Shown: positions 40,708-50,116 of the stretch, in pieces
Numbering within the stretch: position 1 is the stretch's first letter
Layout of the letters: each line of letters begins with the position of its first letter
Notes under the pieces: model-generated
Database searches by the model: none
Told to the model about the DNA's origin: nothing
The model's input: the letters and a program-made list of their open reading frames with translations, nothing else
Made by a program: the position numbers and the translations under genes
NCBI RefSeq assembly: GCF_947166265.1
Contig: NZ_CAMVDO010000004.1
Location: 62,001 to 126,000, forward strand
Origin: an uncultured Fibrobacter sp.
Lineage (GTDB): Bacteria; Fibrobacterota; Fibrobacteria; Fibrobacterales; Fibrobacteraceae
Length of the DNA: 64,000 nt
Direction: 5' to 3'

Positions 40708-43140
40708 ATGGGTATGTTTTCGGTGTTCGCCAAAATAATTCAGAAAATCGCCCATTATCCTAAGGCGATGATCGTCTTTTTTTCGGTTCTAGCCCTCCTG
40801 AGCATCTATCCTATCGAAAATCTACGCTGGGAAATCCAACTTCAGGACACCATCAAAGTCCACGAAGTCGAAGCGGACGATCAGGCCATCGAAAACGCTT
40901 TTGGCGGACTGGGGAGCCTGACGGTCGTCATCCAGTCCAAAGACAGCCTCCAGAATTTCAAATTCGCCCAGGCGCTCGCCCATAGCATCGAAAAGGACCC
41001 GCTGGTTCATTACGCCGAATACACCACGGATCTCGACTTTTTCAGGAAAAACAGGCTTCTGTACGCAAGCGAAAGCGACCTCGACCAGGTCATCATGACT
41101 CTCGACAGCGTCAAGGACCTGCACATCAAGAAAAACAACCCGCTTTTCGTGGAACTCGGCGAAAACGAACTGCAACCAGCCGTCGTAAGCGAAAACGAGA
41201 CCGACAAGCCGATCGAAATCATCGAGCAAATCGAATCCAAGTATTTTCATAACCTGCAGCAGGAATTTTCGAACGCGCAAGGTTCCATCCGCATCGTAGA
41301 TATCTACCCTGCGACATCGCTTTCGGACCTCAAGGCCAATAGGCAGCTTCTCAACAAAGTGGAACGCTTTGTCGAGGAACACGGGAACGACTTAAACGTC
41401 TACTACACCGGCAAGGTTTACGACTCCATCAAGGCAGGAAAAGCGCTTTTACCCGAAGCGAAAGAGGCGGGCGCAATTGCCGCCCTCATTATCCTTGTCC
41501 TCATGATCATCAATTTCTACAGGCAGCCGCAGCTGATTCTGGTTTCGGCGGTTCCCCTGGCCCTTCCGACGATTTTCACCCTCGCCTGCGCCTATCTGCT
41601 GTTTGGCCGAATCAACCTGTTCACGCTCTCGCTTGGACTTTTGCTGCCGGGGCATGCCTGCCAGGTGATTACGCACGTCTACACGCGCTATTTTCATGAA
41701 CGCGAAAGAAAGCTGAGTCCCGCCCTTTGCATCGAAAGCGCCCTACTCGGGATTGGCCCGGTAGTTGCGGCATCGTCGCTCATCATGGCAAGTCTTTTTA
41801 TCGCTATCATCCTAGTACCGCTCCCCGGGCTTCGGGAATTCGGAATCCTCGGCGCTATCGGAAGCTTGCTGAACCTAGTCATCTGCCCGCTCTTGACGAC
41901 ATCGCTTTTGCTCATTCTACAGCGCAAGAAACCCTTCAACATCCAATTTGCCGAAAGGACGCTCTGGCGCCGCAAAAGGTTCTTTACGTTCAAGACCAAC
42001 TGGCTTATCATTATTTCCATCAGTGTCGTAAGCGCCCTTGCCTGGCTGTACAGCGGAATCAACTTGCGTTTTCTTTACGATTTCAAGCAAACCGAATTAC
42101 AGCTGGACGAACGCGAAGCCAATGCACTCATTGCAGAAACAGGCTTTTCCACTTACGACCCCATTATCGTGATGCTTCCCGACTCTTCGTACAACGAAGA
42201 ACTTGTGGAAAATTTCGAGCACCTTAAAAAGAAGGGTCGCCTAAACGACATCGACAAGATTTACACCCAGTACCAGTTCCAGCCGAAGACGAGCATCACC
42301 AAGAAGCACCAAATCGAGACCCTGAAAAAACTGATGTCAGATGATGTCCTTGCAAAGGTCTCCCCCGCAGACAGTGCCTCCATTGTCGAGATGCTGGACA
42401 ACTACGAAAATGACGTCAAGGAATTCGAGCTCACCGAAAACATCCGTCGAAAATTCAGCGACAAGAACGGAAATACGGGGGTTTTCGCCTTTATCATTCC
42501 CAAATCCGATCCGAACAATGGACTTACCTGCCGTCACATTGCCGAACAGCTAAAACAAATCGACGGCATCCATAACAAGACCTTCAAGATTTGCGGCACC
42601 CCGATTCTACGTGCATCGCTCCTTGACGCCATTCTCCAGAACATCGACAAGTCGATTATCCTTGGAACCATCCTGCTGTGGCTTATCCTCTTGATGTTCT
42701 ACAACAAGTTAAGCCGGGCATTTTTCACGATGCTTCCGTCGCTGTTTGCCATGAGCTGGGTCACCATTCTGGTCCACCTGCTCGACATCCATATTTCGGC
42801 ATACAGTTCCATCGCGTTTGTCCTTTTGATTGGCGCAAGCGTAGACGGATCTATTCAGCTGTGGTCTTCGTACTACGAAAAGCAGAATGGAAACGCCTGG
42901 ACCGTACTCCAGTCGAAACTGATATCCGTCCTTATTGCGCAGGGGGCATCGTTTATCGGAGCCATCGCCATGTTGCTTTCACCGCACCCGGGAATCAAGA
43001 GCATGGGCCAGATTGCCTTTATCGGGCTTCTGTGCATATTCGTTTCGCAGTTTATCATTTACCCCTTGACCGCATCGACCTTGGATGCTTACCGAATTTT
43101 GAAAAAGGCTAAAGAAAGACATGAAAAATTTATCCACTAG
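40708..43140 (+). CDS. RND-superfamily (MMPL/SSD-type) exporter
   Basis: 810 residues in two halves. Each has one N-terminal transmembrane helix, a large periplasmic loop (about 30-240 and 445-640) and five clustered helices (about 250-415 and 645-805). This is the MMPL-like layout associated with lipid or hydrophobic export. TATATT lies directly before the ATG at 40708, so transcription could begin at the second ATG (40714, leaderless; MFSVFAK). The 3' end overlaps the aminotransferase start by 20 bases. With the divergent Omp85-like gene it suggests an envelope transport function (inference). Confidence 0.82.
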   Translation: MGMFSVFAKIIQKIAHYPKAMIVFFSVLALLSIYPIENLRWEIQLQDTIKVHEVEADDQAIENAFGGLGSLTVVIQSKDSLQNFKFAQALAHSIEKDPLVHYAEYTTDLDFFRKNRLLYASESDLDQVIMTLDSVKDLHIKKNNPLFVELGENELQPAVVSENETDKPIEIIEQIESKYFHNLQQEFSNAQGSIRIVDIYPATSLSDLKANRQLLNKVERFVEEHGNDLNVYYTGKVYDSIKAGKALLPEAKEAGAIAALIILVLMIINFYRQPQLILVSAVPLALPTIFTLACAYLLFGRINLFTLSLGLLLPGHACQVITHVYTRYFHERERKLSPALCIESALLGIGPVVAASSLIMASLFIAIILVPLPGLREFGILGAIGSLLNLVICPLLTTSLLLILQRKKPFNIQFAERTLWRRKRFFTFKTNWLIIISISVVSALAWLYSGINLRFLYDFKQTELQLDEREANALIAETGFSTYDPIIVMLPDSSYNEELVENFEHLKKKGRLNDIDKIYTQYQFQPKTSITKKHQIETLKKLMSDDVLAKVSPADSASIVEMLDNYENDVKEFELTENIRRKFSDKNGNTGVFAFIIPKSDPNNGLTCRHIAEQLKQIDGIHNKTFKICGTPILRASLLDAILQNIDKSIILGTILLWLILLMFYNKLSRAFFTMLPSLFAMSWVTILVHLLDIHISAYSSIAFVLLIGASVDGSIQLWSSYYEKQNGNAWTVLQSKLISVLIAQGASFIGAIAMLLSPHPGIKSMGQIAFIGLLCIFVSQFIIYPLTASTLDAYRILKKAKERHEKFIH

Positions 43141-44314
43141 AACCCTGAATATTGCAGCATCTTTGACAGTCGCTATCGACACCTTGGCAAAACAGATGAT
43201 TGCCGATGGCAAAGACGTTGTAAGCCTCGGTGCAGGCGAACCTGATTTTCCGACACCCGTGCCGATTCAAGATGCTGCAGTGAAGGCGATTCGCGAAGGC
43301 AAGACGCGCTACACCGCTCCCGTAGGAATTCTTGAGGTGCGCAAGGCCGTTGCCGAAAAATTGAAGGTGGAAAACGGACTCGATTACAAGCCCGAACAGA
43401 TCATTATGACAAGTGGCGCCAAGCACGCCGTATTCAACTCACTTGCAGCACTCGTGAACGAAGGTGACGAAGTGATTATTCCGGTCCCTTACTGGGTGAC
43501 TTACCCGGAACTGGTGAAATGGCTCGGCGGAAAGCCGGTGATTGTGAACACCAAGATTGAAGACGGATTCAAGATCAAGCCCGAAGCATTGAAAGCGGCA
43601 ATTACCGCCAACACCAAGGCGATTCTTCTGAACAACCCCTGCAACCCGACGGGTGCCGTCTACAGCAAGGCAGAACTCGAAGCCCTTTCGAAGGTGATTG
43701 TCGAAAGCGACATCTACTGCATTTCGGACGAAGTGTACGAATACTTCACCTACGACACGGAATTCTGCTCCGCAGCAGCACTCCCCGGCATGGCAGAACG
43801 CACCATCGTGATTAACGGATTTTCGAAATCGCACTGCATGACCGGCTGGCGCATCGGCTACGACGCCGCCCCGGCAGAAATCGCAAAGATTATCGGTAAA
43901 ATTCAGGGACAGGCCACGCACCACCCGAGCAACGTGGCGCAATATGCCGCCCTCGGAGCCTTGCAGATGGACAAGAGCAATGTTCACGCGATGCAGGCCG
44001 CTTTCCGCAAGCGCCGCGACTACATGCTGAAGCGTACCGCAGAAATTTTGCCGGAACCGTGCCACGCCCCCGAAGGAGCGTTCTACCTGTTCGCCCCGGT
44101 CAAGAGTTTTTACGGCAAGAAGACCCCCGAAGGAAAAACCATCGGAGGCTCCATCGAACTCTGCGAATACCTGTTGCAGTCCCAGGGACTTGCCATTGTG
44201 CCGGGAGCCGCCTTCGGTGACGACAGCTGCGTTCGTTTTTCCTACGCCGCAAGCGACGAAACCCTGCAGAAAGCATGCGACAGGTTCATCAAAGGACTTG
44301 GCGAACTGAAATAA
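43121..44314 (+). CDS. Class I aminotransferase, aspartate aminotransferase type
   Basis: 397 residues, PLP-dependent. SLGAGEPDFPTP near the N-terminus, NNPCNPTG in the middle, and the PLP Lys at 236 in GFSKSHCMTGWRIGY, typical of the I-gamma aspartate aminotransferases. The substrate could also include prephenate. It overlaps the exporter gene upstream by 20 bases and the FHA-ABC gene downstream by one base (TAATG), so five genes are translationally linked despite unrelated roles. Confidence 0.9.
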   Translation: MKNLSTRTLNIAASLTVAIDTLAKQMIADGKDVVSLGAGEPDFPTPVPIQDAAVKAIREGKTRYTAPVGILEVRKAVAEKLKVENGLDYKPEQIIMTSGAKHAVFNSLAALVNEGDEVIIPVPYWVTYPELVKWLGGKPVIVNTKIEDGFKIKPEALKAAITANTKAILLNNPCNPTGAVYSKAELEALSKVIVESDIYCISDEVYEYFTYDTEFCSAAALPGMAERTIVINGFSKSHCMTGWRIGYDAAPAEIAKIIGKIQGQATHHPSNVAQYAALGALQMDKSNVHAMQAAFRKRRDYMLKRTAEILPEPCHAPEGAFYLFAPVKSFYGKKTPEGKTIGGSIELCEYLLQSQGLAIVPGAAFGDDSCVRFSYAASDETLQKACDRFIKGLGELK

Positions 44315-46458
44315 TGCAGTCTTTCAGAATCATCACTCCGCAAGCAGGCGAACGTTTTACAATCGGTCGCAAGCCAGGTAACAGTCTGGTGCTTGACAAC
44401 CTGATGGTTTCTCGCGAGCATGCGGTTCTCGAGAACATCGACGGAAGGTGGTTCCTAAAGAATCTTACCCAGAATAGCGTCACCCAAATCAACGGAAACG
44501 ACATCGATTTTCAGGCAATCGAAGATGGCGACGTCATCTTGATTGGCCCGCTTCAGCTACGGGCGACTTTAAAAGGTTCCAGGTTGCAGTTGCTGTTGAT
44601 GGAATCGGTGGAACGCGATATCGTCCAGACGATTCCCCTGGAAAACAAATGGCTTAGCCTTGATGACCTACACATGGACCTGCCCGACGAAACGGTTGCA
44701 CGTCGAGTAGAGAAAATCGGCAAGGAAATTGCACAAATCAGGTTCCGCGACAAAGTAGTCGATACGCACCGGAAATCCGCAAAGATCCTGGAAATCGAAA
44801 ACGGGAAATCCATCCGATTGCCCGGATGCATGCTCAAGTTCGAAAACGGGGAACTCACCTGCAAGAATCTCCCCCTCGGATTCGATGTGCAAGTCAGAAA
44901 TCTCGATGTTTTCGCCGGTAAAAAGAAACTTCTGAACGAAGTCAACTTTTCGCTTCCGGCAGGCGAAATTCTCGCCATTATCGGACGCTCCGGACAGGGT
45001 AAGTCTACGCTTCTCCGATTGTTGCAGGGAATCCACCGCAGCGGTGAAAATTCCGAAGTCCGCATCGGTTCGCTCGACTACCGAAACGCGGAAATTCGCA
45101 AACATATCGCGTTTCTGGAACAGGAACCGGAACTGAGGAGCGACCTCACCGTAAGAGAAACGCTTCTGGACGGTGCAAGAAGCTGCATTAGCAAGAAAGA
45201 TTTCAAGCGAAAGAGCGCTGCATCGGAGGATTCGACTCCGGTCGCCGCATCGATCGTTGAACGGCGGCTCGAAAAGTTCGGAGAACTTTTCGGGCTGAGC
45301 GAACGTATGGAAAGCCCGATAAAGACGCTCAGCGGCGGCGAATGCCGCCGAGCCGCCCTCGCCCGCGAACTCATGGGGAATCCAGGGCTTATCGTCCTCG
45401 ACGAACCGCTTTCGGGACTTGACCCCTACAATTCGAAGATTCTCTGTACGCACCTCAAGCAGCTCGCGTTTCTCGGCCATACAGTTATCCTTACCACCCA
45501 CAGCTACGAAGCACTCGAAGTTGCGGACAAGGTTCTCGTTCTGCACCAGGGGCAACAGGCTTTCTACGGAACCCCCGAAGATAGTTTCCGCTACTTTGAA
45601 AGCAAAGACCCCGAAAAGATTCTTTCGAACCTGAACGACGATACGGCAACGCAGTGGAAAAGGCTTCTGGAAAAGCGTACGCTCTCGACAAGCAAAATCC
45701 CGGCCGTCTCCGAGCAGGCGCCCTGCTATTTTCCAAAAACGGACCTTCCGCCCGTCTTGTTCTACAAGATGACGCTTACCGCCAAGCAATGGTTCCGCGA
45801 CAAGGGAAAATTCCTCACGCTCCTTTTGCAGCCCATCGTTATCGGTTTTCTTTTTTCGCAGATTTTTTCGGAGCTTTCGTCCCTCTGGATAGTTTCCTTT
45901 GCTCTCATCCTATGCGCCAACTGGCTCGCCCTCTCGCTTTCCGTCCGTGAAATTGTGCAGGAAAAAGAAATCCTAAAAACGGAATTCCGCAAAGGAATCC
46001 CCGTTCTTTCGACCCTTGCCGCTAAAGCGATATTTCCTACCCTGATTGCCTTTTTGCAAACCCTCGTTGTCTATGCGTTTATCCAGTTCAGGATAGGGGC
46101 CCATATACCGCTTCCGCTACTCCTTGCCTCGATTGCCGCCATGGTGATTCCCCCCATTGCCGTAGGACTTACCGCAAGCACCTTCGCCAAGAACCAGGGG
46201 CAGGCAAACGCGATGCTTCCGCTGATCATTATTCCGCAGGTCGCCCTCGCCGGGGCCTTGGTCCCCTTGGACCAGATGCTCCCTGTTGGACGCGCCATTT
46301 CTTACGTTATTTGGTCCCGTTACAACCAAACAAACCTTCTGAATCTTCTTTTAGAGAGAAACGACCCCATCATCAACATCGTTTCGGCTCTCGGCATCAC
46401 ATTATGTTTTTATATTGTGATTGCGATAAAACTAAACTGTTCCAAGAAAGCTAAATAG
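44314..46458 (+). CDS. ABC transporter with N-terminal FHA domain fused to ATPase and ABC-2 permease
   Basis: 714 residues from the ATG at 44314. FHA domain (about 10-85: GRKPGNSLVLDN, VSREHAVLEN), then an ATPase with Walker A GRSGQGKST (223-231), signature LSGGE (339-343) and Walker B LIVLDEPLSGLD. An ABC-2-type permease follows, with about six transmembrane helices (about 500-710). FHA domains bind phosphothreonine, and a Ser/Thr kinase gene begins 5 bases downstream, so control of transport by phosphorylation is likely. Substrate unknown. The architecture resembles eukaryotic ABCG half-transporters. Confidence 0.9.
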   Translation: MQSFRIITPQAGERFTIGRKPGNSLVLDNLMVSREHAVLENIDGRWFLKNLTQNSVTQINGNDIDFQAIEDGDVILIGPLQLRATLKGSRLQLLLMESVERDIVQTIPLENKWLSLDDLHMDLPDETVARRVEKIGKEIAQIRFRDKVVDTHRKSAKILEIENGKSIRLPGCMLKFENGELTCKNLPLGFDVQVRNLDVFAGKKKLLNEVNFSLPAGEILAIIGRSGQGKSTLLRLLQGIHRSGENSEVRIGSLDYRNAEIRKHIAFLEQEPELRSDLTVRETLLDGARSCISKKDFKRKSAASEDSTPVAASIVERRLEKFGELFGLSERMESPIKTLSGGECRRAALARELMGNPGLIVLDEPLSGLDPYNSKILCTHLKQLAFLGHTVILTTHSYEALEVADKVLVLHQGQQAFYGTPEDSFRYFESKDPEKILSNLNDDTATQWKRLLEKRTLSTSKIPAVSEQAPCYFPKTDLPPVLFYKMTLTAKQWFRDKGKFLTLLLQPIVIGFLFSQIFSELSSLWIVSFALILCANWLALSLSVREIVQEKEILKTEFRKGIPVLSTLAAKAIFPTLIAFLQTLVVYAFIQFRIGAHIPLPLLLASIAAMVIPPIAVGLTASTFAKNQGQANAMLPLIIIPQVALAGALVPLDQMLPVGRAISYVIWSRYNQTNLLNLLLERNDPIINIVSALGITLCFYIVIAIKLNCSKKAK

Positions 46459-46463
46459 TTCCA

Positions 46464-47969
46464 ATGATTGCACCTCAAAAACACGAAACTTTTCCACGCC
46501 CATTCAACGAAAACTACGACCTGCTGGGAACCCTCGGCAAAGGAGGAATGGGCAACGTTTACAAGGCTTTGGACAAACGACTAAAGCGCGAGGTGGCATT
46601 CAAGATTCTGGACGCCTCATCCGATGAAGAAGCGATCAAGCGTTTCTACATGGAAGCGCAGGCAATGAAGGAACTGGACCACCAGAATATCGTTCACGTG
46701 TTTGACTTTGGTCAGCAGAACAACCAGCTCTTTATCGCCATGACCTACGTCGAGGGAACAAACCTCGCCGACATTCTGCACAACAAGGAACAGCTTTCGT
46801 TCGAAGCGATCGAAGTCATTATCCGCCAAATTGCACGCGGACTTCTTTACGCCCATGGAAAAGGAATTGTCCACCGCGACGTAAAGCCCTCGAACATCAT
46901 GCTCACCCGCGACAACCGCGTGTACATCATGGATTTCGGCATTTCCTACATCCAGGAAATGGAAAAGGACCGCCTCACGCGCACGGGCATGACTATGGGA
47001 ACACCCGAATACATGTCCCCGGAACAGTGTCACGGCGACAACGTGACGATTCAGTCCGACATTTACAGCATGGGCGTCATTCTGTTCGAAATGACCTGTG
47101 GACGCCTCCCCTTCGAAGGGAACCGCCCTGTAGAAATCGCACTCAAGCACGTCCAGGAACAGCCCCCCGCCCCTGAACTTTTCCGCAAGGATATGCCTGC
47201 GGGCCTTTCTCAGCTGATTCTCAAATGCCTCAAGAAAAAGCTGAACGAACGTTTCCACGACATGCAGGAATTTTTGGATGCCTGCGACCAGGTTTTCCCT
47301 GCCGACGGAGCACGGGGCCAGCGCCCCACCATGGGCCACACGCCGCTTCGCCGCCACACGGCCTCTATCACCGAGATGGCAAGCAAGATTTCACCGCGCG
47401 CTCGTATGCTCCAGAAAAAGCTCACGGCGCTTGCGATATTCATTTTCCCGCTCATCATCATGCTCCTCATTCTCCTGATGCTCACGCATAAGCCCGAAAG
47501 CACGCTCCGCGAACTGGAATGGAGCGAAGCCCTCGGAAACTACGAGACCAAGGCGCTTGAAGTCGACGAATCGAACGGATACCCGCTTTCTAACTTGAGC
47601 GACGGAAACCTCACCACGGCATGGCTCTACACGATGCCGCAAAAGCCGCAGAATCCGGTACTCACCCTGTACTTTGACGGAAACGCCATCGTGACGCATT
47701 TCGGAATCGCAATTGGCTACCAGAAATCTGTCGACGATGCCTTCGGGGATCGTTTCCGCATTTTCAAGAAGCCGCGCACCATCACGCTCGAAACCAAGGA
47801 CGGGTTCAAGCAACGCGTAAAGCTCGAAAACATCCGCGGAATGCAGTACCCGAACATTCAGGCCATCGAAACGACTGAACTCAAGATTTACCTGGACGAT
47901 GTATTCGATGGTGAAAACGAGGACTTCGCTGTTTCAGAAATCCGCTTGCTCGGCATGGAATTGCCGTAA
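46464..47969 (+). CDS. Membrane Ser/Thr protein kinase with extracytoplasmic sugar-binding-like domain
   Basis: 501 residues. A Hanks-type kinase domain (about 17-280) with GKGGMGNVY, HRDVKPSN (137-144), DFGISY and a TPEYMSPEQ activation segment: all catalytic residues present. A juxtamembrane stretch and one transmembrane helix (about 313-337) lead to a periplasmic domain (about 345-501). There, YPLSNLSDGNLTTAWLY resembles discoidin/F5-8 or NADase-type glycan-binding domains. The layout suggests a sensor of envelope carbohydrate. Co-transcribed with the FHA-ABC transporter. Confidence 0.9.
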   Translation: MIAPQKHETFPRPFNENYDLLGTLGKGGMGNVYKALDKRLKREVAFKILDASSDEEAIKRFYMEAQAMKELDHQNIVHVFDFGQQNNQLFIAMTYVEGTNLADILHNKEQLSFEAIEVIIRQIARGLLYAHGKGIVHRDVKPSNIMLTRDNRVYIMDFGISYIQEMEKDRLTRTGMTMGTPEYMSPEQCHGDNVTIQSDIYSMGVILFEMTCGRLPFEGNRPVEIALKHVQEQPPAPELFRKDMPAGLSQLILKCLKKKLNERFHDMQEFLDACDQVFPADGARGQRPTMGHTPLRRHTASITEMASKISPRARMLQKKLTALAIFIFPLIIMLLILLMLTHKPESTLRELEWSEALGNYETKALEVDESNGYPLSNLSDGNLTTAWLYTMPQKPQNPVLTLYFDGNAIVTHFGIAIGYQKSVDDAFGDRFRIFKKPRTITLETKDGFKQRVKLENIRGMQYPNIQAIETTELKIYLDDVFDGENEDFAVSEIRLLGMELP

Positions 47970-47979
47970 AGAAGTTGAA

Positions 47980-48381
47980 GTGAACAAATCGAACAACAGG
48001 CCGAAGGGTAACTTTATCGAGACGCAGGCTGCCGCCTACCTTTGCCGCGAAGGATACGAAATTCTCGCCCGCAACTACGCCTACCAAGGAGGCGAACTCG
48101 ACATTGTCGCCCGTGACGGAAAGACGGTCGTTTTCGTCGAAGTAAAATCTGTGTGGAACAACCAGCAGGGAAACCCTGCCGCCCGTGTCAACGGAATCAA
48201 GCAGAAGAAAATCTGGAAAACGGCCTGCCACTTCCTACATACCCAAAAAGAAAGCGCGCCCCAGGGCTTTGACACGCCTTGCCGTTTCGACGTACTTTCT
48301 GCCCGAGTGTACCAGAAACCCCTCCAGTTTACACACATCAGGAACGCCTTCGAAGGCACGCAAGTTATCCCGCAAGCTTAA
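47980..48381 (+). CDS. YraN/UPF0102 family nuclease-like protein
   Basis: 133 residues from a GTG at 47980, 10 bases after the kinase stop; the longer frame overlaps the kinase. It has the YraN pattern: GNFIETQAAAYLCREGYEIL, then the restriction-endonuclease-like core ARNYAYQGGELDIVARDG and VVFVEVKSV, with D-x-E-x-K metal ligands. Function is not established; relatives neighbour rnhB or envelope genes. Last gene of the five-gene run. Confidence 0.88.
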   Translation: MNKSNNRPKGNFIETQAAAYLCREGYEILARNYAYQGGELDIVARDGKTVVFVEVKSVWNNQQGNPAARVNGIKQKKIWKTACHFLHTQKESAPQGFDTPCRFDVLSARVYQKPLQFTHIRNAFEGTQVIPQA

Positions 48382-48387
48382 GTTAGT

Positions 48388-48414
48388 AGGCCCTTCGGCA
48401 GGCTCAGGGACCTT
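48388..48414. repeat. Dispersed repeat, family B
   Basis: AGGCCCTTCGGCAGGCTCAG plus GGACCTT, between the convergent yraN-type and PIN genes. A GATGAC-ended unit follows at about 48436-48455. Confidence 0.75.
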
Positions 48415-48481
48415 ACTCGGTTCCCAAGTCATTTTCGACCGAAGGGAGGGATGACTTTTTTTAGTAACTCAGAACTATTAA

Positions 48482-48922
48482 CTACACTTCCACTTCGTCG
48501 AGGAGCACGACGGGAATATCCGTCAAGTCGCGCATAGAGGCGCAGTCGGTCAATATGCAGTCGGCACCGCAAACATAAGCCGTCGCAAGGCGTAAGGATT
48601 CTTCAACGCCAAGGTTATTTTTACCGGCAAATTCAGCGGCCTTCACTGCAATTTCCCCGGACACCTCGCAAGACTTCACATTACGGGAATGTTCAAAGAA
48701 TTCGCGGTACTGCCGTGCAAGAACACCTTCGCCCGAAGCGTAAGCCTTGCGCGAAAGTTCGAACAAAGTCACGTTCGACACCAGTAACGTGACGTTATTT
48801 TCGTAGGCATGGTCGAACACCGAAGACACAACCGGATAATAGTCCGGATGCATCTGTAACAGGCGAACGATCGCCCCCGTATCCATAAAAAGAACTCGGG
48901 ACTTTTCGAGCGCCCTATTCAT
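48482..48922 (-). CDS. PIN-domain protein
   Basis: 146 residues from the ATG at 48922, which overlaps the TAG of the upstream gene by 8 bases. PIN-type acidic residues: Asp 14 in MDTGAIV, Glu in VTLFELSR, Glu in GVEESLRLA, Asp in ADCILTDC. The fold is that of a small ribonuclease (VapC-like). No antitoxin gene precedes it; instead it follows a secreted-protein gene, so a toxin role is doubtful. Confidence 0.75.
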   Translation of the reverse strand: MNRALEKSRVLFMDTGAIVRLLQMHPDYYPVVSSVFDHAYENNVTLLVSNVTLFELSRKAYASGEGVLARQYREFFEHSRNVKSCEVSGEIAVKAAEFAGKNNLGVEESLRLATAYVCGADCILTDCASMRDLTDIPVVLLDEVEV

Positions 48923-49997
48923 AGATTTCCATGTAGGCGATATCTTCGCGCATACCGGCACGAACCATCTTGAAACGGTTTGCCTGCGGGTAGAAATACC
49001 AGATCATCCATTCGCCCGCCATATCGGTACGCTTGGTCTTGATGGCTATGGGTTTTTCACCGTTAAAGAAATCACGCTTGTGCGGAATCACGTGTTCGAA
49101 CGGACGATACGTATGCACGTCGCCACCGGCTTCGCGTTCGATAAATCCGTTTCCGTCCTTACTCCAGGTAATAGTCACTACCCCGTTGTCGTCCTTGACC
49201 TTTTCGCAACTGTCAAATCCGCTGCCGCACCACAGGTACTTCTTGTACTTGAAGCTCTGCTCGGGCATATTGAAGGTCTCTACGACGCGGCGGTTTCCTT
49301 TATATGTAGGATACTCGCCTTCGAGCTTGTAGTCACCGACATTGTATTCGCTACATCCGCGCTGAGCCACCTTGACTTGCCTGTTCACCACCGAAATATC
49401 AACCGTACAGCCGTCTTCGGTATAGGTCAAACGGGCATGTCCGTTCGATTCGCGAAGTTCGACGTTACTGGCTTCAAGTTCGGCACGGCCAGTTACAGGG
49501 CCGTTCTGGATAGTGAACGAAAAATAGCGCGGATTGGTCGGCGACTTTTTCAAGACAACACTACCGGTGGCAGACGCATACTCACCGCTCAAGTCCATCG
49601 CGGCCTGCTGGAAACGGGCAAGGTCGGCACGCTTCACCCAGCCTTCGCCGAGTTTGCACTGGATCGGGACAAACCGGGGCGGTTCCTTCGGTTCAACCTT
49701 TTCCCAGGTCACGACACGTCTTTTCTGCATCTTTGTCTTGGGGTTGCCTTTCTTGTCTTTCTTGACGTTGCCCTTTTTGTCTTTAATAACAACCTTTTCC
49801 TTGACTACCTGGACTCTTTTTACGGAATCCATCGGAATGGGAAGTTCACGGATCCAGTCCGAAAAGAGAAGGGCCCCCGCCGGCGAAGATTCGTCGATTT
49901 GCCCACCAACCTTTTTATAGACGTTCAGCGATTCCTGCGCAAAAGCAAAGCAAGCCGCCATTAAGAACAAAAACGTGAATAGAACTCTTTTTTTCAA
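48915..49997 (-). CDS. Secreted protein of unknown function
   Basis: 360 residues. The start is a TTG at 49997 with AGAGG 6 bases upstream, followed by KKRVLFTFLF and an AFAQ signal-peptide end; an earlier TTG would add 6 residues. Mature part: a Lys-rich segment (about 67-90, KDKKGNVKKDKKGN), then a beta-rich region with four Cys. No domain recognised. Probably periplasmic or exported. Confidence 0.65.
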   Translation of the reverse strand: MKKRVLFTFLFLMAACFAFAQESLNVYKKVGGQIDESSPAGALLFSDWIRELPIPMDSVKRVQVVKEKVVIKDKKGNVKKDKKGNPKTKMQKRRVVTWEKVEPKEPPRFVPIQCKLGEGWVKRADLARFQQAAMDLSGEYASATGSVVLKKSPTNPRYFSFTIQNGPVTGRAELEASNVELRESNGHARLTYTEDGCTVDISVVNRQVKVAQRGCSEYNVGDYKLEGEYPTYKGNRRVVETFNMPEQSFKYKKYLWCGSGFDSCEKVKDDNGVVTITWSKDGNGFIEREAGGDVHTYRPFEHVIPHKRDFFNGEKPIAIKTKRTDMAGEWMIWYFYPQANRFKMVRAGMREDIAYMEIYE

Positions 49998-50054
49998 AAT
50001 AAACCTCTCGTTCAAACAAAGTTAGCTTTTTAGCTAAAAATAATTCTAGGAAAA

Positions 50055-50083
50055 ATGACTTATGAAACATTTTTTGCTACAAT
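50055..50083 (+). promoter_or_regulatory. Promoter of the porin gene
   Basis: -35 ATGACT (50055-50060), 17-base spacer, -10 TACAAT (50078-50083); then an AAGGAG Shine-Dalgarno 7 bases before the ATG. A TTAGCT-TTTT-AGCTAA inverted repeat lies upstream at about 50022-50037. Confidence 0.55.
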
Positions 50084-50116
50084 TTATAGCGTGGAATATA
50101 TAAAGGAGTTCCTTAT

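Noticed and set aside
48482-48922. VapBC toxin-antitoxin module
   Set aside because: A PIN domain is present but no antitoxin gene precedes or follows it.
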